In this document: piece by piece, positions 50,163 to 59,601 of the stretch | Layout of the letters: each line of letters opens with the position of its first letter | Position numbering within the stretch: position 1 is the first letter of the stretch | DNA from: Aralia elata | Taxonomy: Eukaryota > Streptophyta > Magnoliopsida > Apiales > Araliaceae | Assembly: GCA_034770075.1 (NCBI GenBank) | Contig: CM068379.1 | Coordinates: forward strand, 26,597,506-26,661,505 | Direction: 5' to 3' | DNA: 64,000 nucleotides | Position numbers and translations under genes: made by a program | Notes under the pieces: generated by a model | Told to the model about the DNA's origin: nothing | The model's input: the letters and a program-made list of their open reading frames with translations, nothing else | Databases searched by the model: none

Positions 50163-50495
50163 TTATCTGAGCATCTCAACCTCAAATGGCAGAACTACCT
50201 CTATTCCGTATACCAGAGTGTAAGGGGTTGCCCCTGTAGAAATACGCACCGATTTTCGGTACGCCAGCAGGGTGAAAGGTAGCAGATCCGGCCATCCCCG
50301 ATGTTTAGCAGACATTCTCGCCATGATCTTCTTGATATTCTTATTCGCAGCCTCCACTGCCCCATTCATCTTAGGATGACAAATGATAGCATTGAGGTGT
50401 TTGATCTTGAACTGGTCATATAATTCCTTCATAAGGGTACTGCTCAAATTTTTGGCATTGTCGGAGACTAAGGCCTCAGGTTGCCCATTCGGCAA
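50163..50495 (-). pseudogene. Integrase fragment of gypsy element
   Basis: 110 codons matching the second half of a Ty3/gypsy integrase core: GQPEALVSDNAKNL holds the second catalytic Asp, and HPKMNGAVEAANKNIKKI holds the catalytic Glu. It ends at a stop after a GIEVVLPFEVEM block. The N-terminal zinc-binding part and the first Asp are deleted, so it cannot integrate DNA. Confidence 0.85.
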
Positions 50496-50915
50496 ATGAT
50501 ATCTCCATACTGGCCTAACATCTCTGTTTTCTGGCTAGGGGGTCAGATCTGTTCCTATTTTGAGCTCTCTGGGTTTGTCAGGGGTTCCAATTTTTTTTAT
50601 GGTGATGGTTTGGTTTGAGTTGGGTTTGGGGTTTGTCTTCGACCCATCCTTTGATCTCGTCAGGCGTGCCGTCATTATCTGTCTCATCCTGCTCAATGCC
50701 CATTAAATCGAAATCCAGCTCAATATCAAAATCGTAGTCAACTTTCGAATTTGAAGAATCGTTTGTTAGGCAAGAGACCCTCAAATTGGTACACCTGGCA
50801 TGAAACAAAATATTTGTCATATATAAGGCATTTTCTCGCAATGATCATCTTTAAGATAACATGACAAAATAACATAATCATGCACAATTTTAAAATAAGG
50901 AACAACAACTGGCAT
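50496..50915 (-). pseudogene. Pol spacer remnant and deletion junction of gypsy element
   Basis: An acidic stretch (DYDFDIELDFDLMGIEQDET, about 50,750-50,690) resembles the segment between protease and RT of Ogre-type elements. A RELKIGTDLTP block near 50,560 marks the RT entrance. Directly after it the sequence jumps to integrase at about 50,500, so RT, RNase H and half of integrase were removed in one deletion. Confidence 0.65.
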
Positions 50916-52322
50916 CTACTCATGGTCCTTCTTCATAACCTCTGGCTGCTCTACCACGATCTTCCCGCTATCGATCATGTTCTGAATTTTGTGCTTCAGC
51001 GCCCAGCATTCCTGAGTATCATGACCAGGAGAAACTGAATGGTACGCACACTTCTTACTTGGATCAAATCCTCTCCCTTTCGGGTCAATTGGGGGTGCCA
51101 AATCGCGTATCCTTCCCTGTGCTATTAATACCGCCAAAATCTGCTCGAGAGGCTCCCCAAGCGGGGTGAATACCCGATCTCTTGCTGTCTCAAATCTTCT
51201 TTGTTCATCTGACCTTTGATAATTGAAATTAGGTTGTCGGGGTGGCACGATTTTCTGTATTTGCACTGGAGGATTGTTCTCTATGTTCCTAGATGATCCC
51301 TGCAGGATGAGAGAAACATCTTCCTCCTTTTTCTGTTGGATCCTACGGGAAGTGCTGCCATAGTTTCCACTCTGGATTTGCTCTGCAACCACTTCCAGAG
51401 CTGTGAGGTCCCGGATCTTACCAGATTTTAACCCCATGTCCACCATTTCTCCGTGTTTTATCATCTCGGCAAAAGGTCTCCCAATCCCCGATATCACCCG
51501 CTCATAATAGGGCGCCTCCTGAATGTCCACAAAGGTCATTACCATTTCCGCCTCGTTCATTGGGGGATTCACCTGTGCAGCCATACCCCTCCATCGTTGT
51601 GCATAGTCCCTGAAAGATTCTTTTGGTTGCTTCTTGATTTTTGTCATTTGATATCTATCAGGGGCCATCTGGGCCTGAAAGCTGTATTGAGTTAAGAAGG
51701 TATGGGCCAACTCCTCCCAGTTGTGGATTCGGGCGTTGTCAAGGCGGGCATACCAGATCCTTGCCTCCCCTGTTAAGCTTTTCTGGAATAGCTGCATCCT
51801 CAGCCCCTCGTCCTCGGCATAAGACCCGAGTTCTCCAATGTATATTTTCAAGTGCGTATAGGGGTCTCCCTTTCCATTGTACTTTTCAAACTCGGGAACT
51901 TTGAACTTCTCGGGATATCTGGCACCGGGGAAAACACATAGATCCGAATAATTAACCCTGCCCAGGGAGCCTATGCCCCTTAAAGATTGGATGGTCTCCT
52001 CCATGTGTTTCATTTTTCTCCGAAGGTCGTCATTGTCCCCTTCTTCTGGGATAGTAATCACTGTCCTGCTAGGTATGGGAATGGCCCTTGTAATGACTGG
52101 CTCGTCCTTGAGTTGGGGTTGGTCATCCTTACCCAGGTTTACAACATTTTTAGGAGGATTCTGGTCACCCCCTGGTGGTGGAATATTATGTGGTCCTTGG
52201 CTTGGCGGATCCTGTCTGAGTAGGAACTGCTCTTTTAGCATTGTGGCCATTTCCATCATCTGTCTTTTAAAATCATCAAACTCTTCCCGAGATATGGAAC
52301 TATGATTAGGAATATCAGCCAT
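50916..52322 (-). CDS. Gag of the gypsy element, intact ORF
   Basis: 468 codons without interruption, starting MADIPNHSSISREEFDDFKR and ending MKKDHE. Gag packages element RNA into virus-like particles. The retrotransposon gag domain spans residues about 145-280, with YTHLKIYIGELGSYAEDEGL and WEELAHTFLTQYSFQAQMAP. A C-X2-H-X5-H-X4-C knuckle (CAYHSVSPGHDTQEC) lies near residue 435, as in Ogre/Tat gags. In this element the gag is the only complete protein, consistent with a gag-only non-autonomous retrotransposon. No frameshift or stop is present. Confidence 0.9.
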   Translation of the reverse strand: MADIPNHSSISREEFDDFKRQMMEMATMLKEQFLLRQDPPSQGPHNIPPPGGDQNPPKNVVNLGKDDQPQLKDEPVITRAIPIPSRTVITIPEEGDNDDLRRKMKHMEETIQSLRGIGSLGRVNYSDLCVFPGARYPEKFKVPEFEKYNGKGDPYTHLKIYIGELGSYAEDEGLRMQLFQKSLTGEARIWYARLDNARIHNWEELAHTFLTQYSFQAQMAPDRYQMTKIKKQPKESFRDYAQRWRGMAAQVNPPMNEAEMVMTFVDIQEAPYYERVISGIGRPFAEMIKHGEMVDMGLKSGKIRDLTALEVVAEQIQSGNYGSTSRRIQQKKEEDVSLILQGSSRNIENNPPVQIQKIVPPRQPNFNYQRSDEQRRFETARDRVFTPLGEPLEQILAVLIAQGRIRDLAPPIDPKGRGFDPSKKCAYHSVSPGHDTQECWALKHKIQNMIDSGKIVVEQPEVMKKDHE

Positions 52323-53097
52323 TTCAGATGTAGAATTTTGGGCTTTCTTAGACTGCGAACGGGTTTGAGGAGCAATCCTACAGAGACAACGGTTCGAAGT
52401 TTAGTCCCGGAAAAATGAAAAACATGGATGCATGCTAAAACTGTAAAAATTTTTGTGTGTTTTTTGGGTTTTTTAATCTTTCCCTGTAAAACAGAAAGTT
52501 AGTAGTCCTTTAGTGCCATAACCAATGCCAAACATGCTTTATTATGCTCCCCCAACTATTCCCTGCAATTCACAGCGGTTAGTAATCTCTTTCGACACAG
52601 AAAAAGGGATGTATGAATATTGGATGAGATCATGACATTTAGACATATAAACGTAAAAAGGCATGAAGAGACTTTTCCTGCGTTGGGTTAATCTGAGGCT
52701 GACCTACCCTAGGGTTACTCTCGCGGGCTTTTCGGCATGAAGGTTCCCAAATCTTCGCAATCTACTCGTTTGAGCCCTTTCGATTGGAGCGGATTTGAGT
52801 GGTGCGTTTCCTGAGCCATCTCCGGGGAGCAGCCCCATCGAGTCCAGTAATAAGCAACCGACGGGTTCGCCTCAGGAGGAGGTACTCTCTCAACATACAT
52901 TCACATTCATCGTCCTCACCGTATGCAAATGATTATTTTGAAGTAAAGCAAACCCATTCAATCATTCATTCATTGGATAACAACACACATTCGCACAACA
53001 AAAGTAAAAAAAATCAAAATATCGCACACACACACATTTTATGAATTTTAAAGGATAAGACAACATCAAGATTTGAACGCGGCTTAAGCCCTCTAAT
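52323..53097 (-). other. 5' leader of the gypsy element
   Basis: Non-coding sequence between the PBS and gag start. The A/C-rich segment 52,900-53,040 contains short ACACAC runs. A frame at 52,715-52,900 has no domain. Confidence 0.6.
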
Positions 53098-53116
53098 GTC
53101 CCCAGCAGAGTCGCCA
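53098..53116 (-). other. Primer binding site of the gypsy element
   Basis: On the minus strand TGGCGACTCTGCTGGGGAC starts two bases after the LTR end. It resembles the tRNA-Arg-type PBS described for Ogre elements; I could not compare it with this species' tRNAs. Confidence 0.75.
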
Positions 53117-53118
53117 GC

Positions 53119-55181
53119 TGTCGACGCCGGGTTTTCTCTTCTCTTTTGGTCTTTTAGCCTTTTCCAATTTTAGCCCTTTGACTTAATGATGCTTTGGAAA
53201 AGGTCGGCATTGATGTCGACGGGGTTTTGAAAGATCGTGTTTTATGATGAGCCAATTAACCAGAGTCGCCAGTTGGTATATTTGAAATGGATGTACCAAC
53301 TCATCCGAATTTTCATTCTTTTATAAATCGCTGGCTCATATGGGACTCCGAATTAATTGGTCTGCGAATCGAGATTCATAGAGTTCGGGGGCTTGCTTAA
53401 GTGAGGGGAAGGTGTTAGGCACCCCTCGACTTCCGTGAAACACGGTTACCGCAATCTTGATGCTTTTCTATCCTTTAATTCATGAATGTGTATGTGGGTG
53501 TGTGTGTGTGCCTATGTGAATGTTGCGGGGAATTTGTATGAAAGAGTCATTTGGATTTTAGGGAAAATCGTGCTTTAATTTTTGAGAACGCTTCGGAATG
53601 TCTTTCGATTTATACGAGAAAGCTTTATTCTTTATGAGAAAGGTTTGATTTTAATTGTCCGAAACTATGAGGTTTTCATTGAGTGTCGTTTTGGCAAAAT
53701 AAGAATTTTAAACCTTCGTCTAAATAGGAATCGAGATCTATACGTTGCTTTCATAAAAATGATGGGCAATTTCTAGAATCTCTTTCACCCTATGCACAAA
53801 GATTTAATAAAACGTTACTTATTTCTAAAATCAAATTTTGTGATGTTTGAAAACGATCTTTCTTTAGCTTCCTCGTTAGATAGGAATCGACATTCATTAA
53901 CATTTCTCAAATTTTAACCTCGTGATTCTAATATCCTACTTTGCTTGATTTTTATGAAAATCTTATCATTTAGCTTTGAAATCAATTTCGCGTCATAAAT
54001 CGAATCGAGCATAAACACGCGTCGGGGCTATTCATGGGCATGTAAGCCATCAAAATATCCCCGAACGCCAACAATCACAAATTTCACTATTTCGGGGCCT
54101 TAAGCACGATTCTCGCCTTAGCGTCGTTTTAAGGCCCAACGATTACATATTTACAATGAAAACTACGTCATTTCTACTTCTTACATCAAGATATGTCCAT
54201 CATCGGATCGGGACCTCGGGGTCGCTTTCCTAGGCTCACAACCAAGTATCCACAAACAATCGGATATTACAAGAAAATAAGCCAACCCGGATAATCTAAC
54301 AATACCAAGGCATCCTAAAACAACGATTTAAAGGAATTGATGCCAAATATAACACCTTAAAACAAACAAAGAAATTAATGAACGAATATCATCGGGTTAT
54401 TAGGAAGAGTTTCATTCCGATGGAAACTTCACTCACAATCCCTAATTCATTGTTCAATCAATAAATTACATGAAAAATTACATCTAATTTGATCAAATGA
54501 TATGATAGAAATTGATATCACAAAAGAGATTTCACCTTGCAATTGATATCCAAATGGATGTAAACTTGATGTATTTGAATTGAATAAGGAGTGTATTGAT
54601 ACAATCAAAATCAAAAGAATTGAATTCTCTCCTTTTTTCTCTCTTTTCTTCCTATTTGATTGCAAAATTTCCCTCTTTTTCCTCTCAATTTCCGATCTTT
54701 TGCTGCTGTTTTCCGCTGGAATTCTTCCTCTTTCAAATTTTTGCTGAACCCCTGTATGCTGCCTGAAGCTGGCTTAAATAGGCTGGCCAGCTGGCACGCC
54801 TCCCATCGCACTCAGCTGGTTAGTGCTGATTTCCTGGTTTCCGTGCTGGCGCACCCACTTGGCCGCAGATCTATCCGCGGCTGGCGGGCTTGACTTTCTC
54901 GATTTTCGTGCCACGCCTCGATTTTCGTACCGCAACGTCGGTTTTCGCTGACAGGCTCGTATTCCGCAGTCCGGGAACTTCCGGGAGACGTGCCACCTCA
55001 TTCGGAAATGCCTGCCTCGGACGGTCATGCTGTCACGTCGACTTGGGCTGCCCAAATCATTGCGGCGGTGCCGGGCGCTTGCCCTTGTGCCCGCTCTTTT
55101 GCTCCTGCAAGCTGGTTCAATTGACGATTTCGCCCTCCTGTCAAGGTTAGTAGAAGGAAACGCAAAATTTGGGTGTCTACA
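53119..55181 (-). repeat. 5' LTR of the gypsy element
   Basis: 2,063 bp, nearly identical to 44,575-46,689. Differences noted: one A/G substitution (54,702 region), a GT microsatellite step, two one-base homopolymer changes and absence of the 54-bp hairpin segment. Confidence 0.93.
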
Positions 55182-55186
55182 CTAAC

Positions 55187-55592
55187 TAATATTGCCCATT
55201 AAATGATATCAATGCATATATGGAATGGTTTTATTATTCATGGGATGAATGTTATTTATTGATACATATAAAGATATGTATGATAATAAATAGGGATTGA
55301 TTATGGACTATTGACCAATGTGTGATTGGATTTATTTTAGTGGATGCTTGAATGTATGAGTTTTTATAAATGGGGTCTGCGTACCTCGTCTTCTCTAATT
55401 TTTTCTTAATGTAAATTCTATCTCCTTCCTATGTACTTCCCCTTGACTGCTGATCAAGGTTTCTATTTATTATAAATAGGTTTTGTAATAGGACTAGTTA
55501 TAATTAATTTTGTAGAATTAGAGACAACGGAGCAAGGAGCGCTTGAGGACCCGTTTGTAATGGAGCCCGGGTTTAAATGTAATATTTATATT
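55187..55592 (+). other. Second partial copia B interior, right part
   Basis: Continues the copy of the copia B leader (equivalent to 37,670-38,092) and stops abruptly after GTAATATTTATA. The next base belongs to the copia A integrase on the opposite strand. No LTR closes this copy. Confidence 0.85.
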
Positions 55593-56160
55593 CTGGTTAA
55601 CGAGCTGCTGCTAGAAGAGTTCTTCCCGCTTCGATCAATGTTCTGTTCTTTCACTCAGCTACACTATTTTACTGTGGAGTTCTTGGAGCTGAGAAGTTAT
55701 GCTGAATGCCATTTTCTTCACTGAACTGATTTATTTCAGAATAGTCGAATTCTCTACCATGATCACTCCTTATTGTTTTTATCTTTTCACCCTTCTCATT
55801 CATCACCAGCTTGGAGAATCTGATCAACTGAGAGTTTGTCTCGTCTTTAGAGCTTGCGAAGAATACCCATGTAAATCTGGTGCAGTCATCCACTACAACA
55901 AGTGAGTATCTTTTGCCTCCAAGACTAGCAGTTGGAAAAGGCCTAAAAAGATCAATAGGAAGAAGTTGCAAGGGCCTTTCATTCGAATTAACTGCTTTGC
56001 TCTTGAATGAGTTCTTGGTCTGCTTTCCCAGCTGACAGGCTTTACACGGTCTTTCTTTGACAAAGCTCAGCTTGGGTAGACCTCTGACTAAATCCTTTGA
56101 CACAAGCTTTGACATGCTCTTGAAATTTAGGTGGGACAATCTTTTATGCCACAACTAGCT
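55593..56160 (-). pseudogene. Integrase region of copia A
   Basis: The open part, 56,154-55,669, starts MWHKRLSHLNF, the HHCC zinc finger of the GAG-pre-integrase domain, closed by CKACQLGKQ. The first catalytic Asp lies in LPIDLF and the second in RSDHGREF. After SAPRTPQ the frame is lost, but QQN...VER-like remnants carrying the catalytic Glu region continue to 55,593, where the copia B insertion and deletion cuts it. Inactive. Confidence 0.85.
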
Positions 56161-57118
56161 AACATCTTCTGAAGAAGCTTTGGTGAGGAAGTAAGCTGTT
56201 GCTGAAGAACTTAGCTCAGTGAGATTGACCACATATACATTGCCTTCTCTTGATCCAGTCAGCTTAACAGAATTAGTTTCCAAGTCTTGAACTTGACACT
56301 GGTTGTTGAGGAAGATGACTTGATGACCTTTATCGTATAACTGGCTTATGCTTAGTGGGTTGTGCTTTAGACCATCAACATGGGCTACCTTACTGAAGGA
56401 AATAACTTAATTGCCTATCGAACCATAGTCTCTGGTTTTCTCAGAGTTGTTGTCTCCAAAGACAACTGCTAGACCATCCTTTGCTTTACAAATCTGACAG
56501 GAGAGCCTTATTGCTATATATATGTCTTGAACATTCATCGAAGGATTGATCATACAGACTCTGTCGATCTTGATACCTTACTGACGTCAATCACTCGACG
56601 ATCAGTGATCTTGCTTGGATATTTCTCTATGATCATTAGACATAGATGGGTTTTCTAAGGAGCTTTATCATCACTTGAATCTTTGACTTGAGCAACTGAT
56701 TGAGTCACTTTATGATCCCTTAGCCATAAAGCATTTTCCTTCTTGTGAAACTTCTTATAGCTTTTGAATTAGAAAGGCTATGACTTCATCATTATCAGCT
56801 TCTTCATAAACTAAGTGCTCTTAGTCATTTTTGATCAGCTGCATCAACTCCTCTTTATTAATAGACTATTTAGCTCAGTGCTCGAATATCATCTTGAATA
56901 AGATCATCTGTGATGGGAGCCAGTCTTGTTGGGATGAATGAATGAATTAATAATCATAGCATCATATAAATCTTCATCTAGCATTCATACCAGCCTACAA
57001 GCAATCTTTTTAGTTAGCACATTTTACTTTATTCAACAGTGGTGGCTTATTTCCATTGCCAAGCTTAGAATTAGTTTTGTTTAGTGTCATAGATCAACTC
57101 AAAGTGTAAGCTTTATGT
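56161..57118 (-). pseudogene. Degenerate gag and protease region of copia A
   Basis: From the PBS a leader is followed by a possible gag start (MTLNKTNSKLGNGNKPPLL near 57,085), with many stops thereafter. The length to integrase, about 0.95 kb, is much shorter than a full gag-protease, so it has internal deletions. Protease residues could not be located with confidence. Confidence 0.55.
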
Positions 57119-57130
57119 GCTCTGATACCA
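57119..57130 (-). other. Primer binding site of copia A
   Basis: TGGTATCAGAGC on the minus strand, the initiator-Met tRNA complement, lies two bases inside the LTR end at 57,133. Confidence 0.9.
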
Positions 57131-57132
57131 CT

Positions 57133-57442
57133 TGTTGTTTCTCAGAGGCACTTAGAGATCTAAAAGGGAAGGGGTTGAATAGATCCTTATAAAACTTGAT
57201 TGATTTAGGATATTACCAAATAATTAGTTAATGAATATTAATTATGCACAACGAAATATACTTTTGAAAACCCCCTTGAAGATTAAAGAAAAATCTCAGT
57301 TCTAAATTTAGTTATGGTTTTAAGTCACACAAACAATATAAATAATATGATGAAAGGTAAAAACAGTAAATGACAATTGCGAGATTTTAAGTGGTTCAGA
57401 GATTGAATAACTCCTAGTCCACTCTTCTACTTCACAGAGTAG
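57133..57442 (-). repeat. Truncated 5' LTR of copia A
   Basis: Matches 30,223-30,532 with a modest number of differences and stops at CACAGAGTAG. The remaining roughly 1.85 kb of LTR is missing, and an oppositely oriented RT gene begins within about ten bases. Confidence 0.85.
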
Positions 57443-57451
57443 GAAATGCAC

Positions 57452-59010
57452 TGATGTTCCAACTGGAAACAAGTGGACAAGAGATCACACCCAAAACCTG
57501 ATTATTGGGGATCCCAATGCAAGAATCAGGACTAGGTCTGCAACTCAGAATGAATGCTTCTTCCTAAGCTTTCTCTCTCAGATGGAGCCTAAAAAGATCG
57601 AAGAAGCCTTAGAAGATTCAAGCTGGATCGAAGCTATGCAAGAAGAGCTAAATCAGCTTAAAAGAAGGTCATCCAATCATTAGCACCAAATGGGTATTCA
57701 GAAATAAAATGGATGAAGAAAGGGTGATCACAATGAATAAGACAAGATTGGTGGTCAAAGGATATTCTCTGGAAGAAAGAATCGATTATGATGAGACCTT
57801 TGCTCCTGTTGCAAGATTGGAAGCCATAAAAATGTTCCTTTCATATGCTGCCCATATGAAGTCCAAGGTTTTTCAGATGGATGTCAAGAGTGCTTTTATG
57901 AATAGAGAACTTCAGGAAGAGGTCTATGTCAAACAACCCCTAGGTTTTGCCAATCTAACTCATCCTAATTATGTTTATAGATTAGATAAAGCTTTATATG
58001 GATTAAAACAATCACTTAGGGCATGGTATGAAACTCTAACTAATTTTCTTATTGAAAAAGGATTTACTAGAGGTAGGGTAGATACAACTTTATTTCCTAG
58101 AAAGCATAAGGAGAAAACATTGTTAGTACAAATCTATATAGATGATATTATATTTGGTTCTACTGATGAGAAGTTATATGAGAGATTTGCCTAGTTTATG
58201 CAGAGTAAATTCGAGATGAGCATGATGGGTGAGCTAAACTTCTTCCTTGGACTGCAAGTGAAACAGATGGATTGATTCATTAACCAAGTCAAGTATATTA
58301 AAGACTTACTCAAGAAATATGGCATGAAATTAACCACTCCCATGAAGACTCTGATGGCATCTGCAACCAAGCTTGATAAAGATGAGCAAGGTAAAAGTAT
58401 TAATATTACTCGATACAGAGGTATGATCGGATCTCTCCTCTACTTAACTGTTAGTAAACCAGATATCATGTTTCTTATATTTGTGCTAGATTTCAAGCTA
58501 ATCCTAAGGAATCACATTTAATAGTTGTTAAAAGAATTTTCAGATATCTTAAGGGCACTCCACATTTGGGACTATGGTATCCCAATGAGTCACCCTTTGA
58601 TCTAATTTGGTATTCAGATGCTGATTTTGAAGAATACAAAATAGACAAGAAAAACACTAGTGGTACATATCAATTGCTTAGGAATAAACTAGTCTCATGG
58701 TTTAGCAAGAAGCAAAACTCAATATCAACTTCAACTGCAGAAGCTGAGTATATTGTTGCCGGTAGCTGCTGTGCTCAATTTTTTTGGATGAAGAATCAAC
58801 TAGCTGACTACGGGTTTGAGTTTAAATCTATCCCTATATATTGTGATAATACTAGTGCTATTGTTATCACTCATAATCCTGTCATGCATTCTAAGACTAA
58901 ATATATAGACATCATATACCATTTTATTAGAGATCATGTTCAAAATGGAATTATATCTTTGCATTTTATCTCTACTAAAAATCAATTAGCTGATATTTTT
59001 ATCAAATAAT
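57452..59010 (+). pseudogene. RT and RNase H of a second Sirevirus-like copia (copia C)
   Basis: Starts within the block before RT (NLIIGDPNARIRTRSATQNE). RT runs at 57,709-58,194 with VFQMDVKSAF and a YIDD catalytic motif at about 58,139, then a TAG stop. Further RT sequence continues to about 58,490, where one frameshift occurs. RNase H at 58,566-59,009 retains SDAD, AEAEY and YCDNTSA catalytic positions and ends in the LADIF block. The wording (FEMSMMGELNFFLGLQVKQ) is typical of the Sirevirus/SIRE lineage. Two stops and two frameshifts make it inactive. Gag to integrase are absent. Confidence 0.9.
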
Positions 59011-59094
59011 TAGATGAATCCAGATTTAATAAGTTAATAAGTGAATTAGAAATATTAAATTTACATTCTTAATATTATGCTCTGGAGAAAACTA

Positions 59095-59245
59095 ACTTTG
59101 CAGGAAGAAATCGTAGAATAGATTGGTAAAGCCAAGTTCGTAGAGTGTTTTGTAGAGTAAAGAAATCGTAGAGTGCTTTGTAGAGTGAAGAAGTTCGTAA
59201 AGAGTTTCACAGAGTGGAGAGGTATCGTAGAGTGAAAATGCCTTA
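59095..59245 (+). repeat. TCGTAGAGTG-type irregular repeat
   Basis: About eight copies of GTAGAGTG or close variants, spaced 12-25 bp, between RNase H and the extra ORF. The same word, in either orientation, recurs in copia A at about 31,200-31,800, 33,270-33,440 and 35,270-35,450. Confidence 0.6.
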
Positions 59246-59601
59246 TCAAGGGAAGCTCTATGATATCAGTTATATCGCAGAGTAGATAAGAAAAAAGTTA
59301 CAGAATGTGCACAATAAATCCAGATCAAGCAAGTGAGAGGGAGAAATAACTGCCCAACAACTATAAATGGCAATTAAGACGTAACATGCGCTCAATAATC
59401 TCTCGAAATGTGTCCCATTTAGTCGAAATAGAGGGAAGTACATTTATATATTTTAAAATTTTAATTTAACCTTTCCTATTCATCTGATCTGAGATTTACT
59501 AGCATTCAAACTATCTCTCTCTCTCTCAAACCCTAGTTTTCTACAAATTTGCAAACTTAGATAAAATTTGTTATTTTTTAGATCAAATCAATACCACAAA
59601 A

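Larger units (their letters stand above)
44575..55181 (-). mobile_element. Non-autonomous Ogre/Tat-type gypsy LTR retrotransposon, recent insertion
   Basis: A 10.6-kb element with LTRs at 44,575-46,689 and 53,119-55,181, TG/CA ends and perfect CTAAC target duplications (44,570-44,574 and 55,182-55,186). The uninterrupted target is visible in the first copia B interior near 37,665. It is oriented on the minus strand: PBS at 53,098-53,116, gag at 52,322-50,916, a short pol remnant, then a long repeat-filled 3' region and a polypurine tract. Protease, RT, RNase H and the front of integrase are absent. By eye the LTRs differ by one substitution and four indels, so the insertion is young. It must have been mobilised by proteins of another element. 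Confidence 0.93.
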
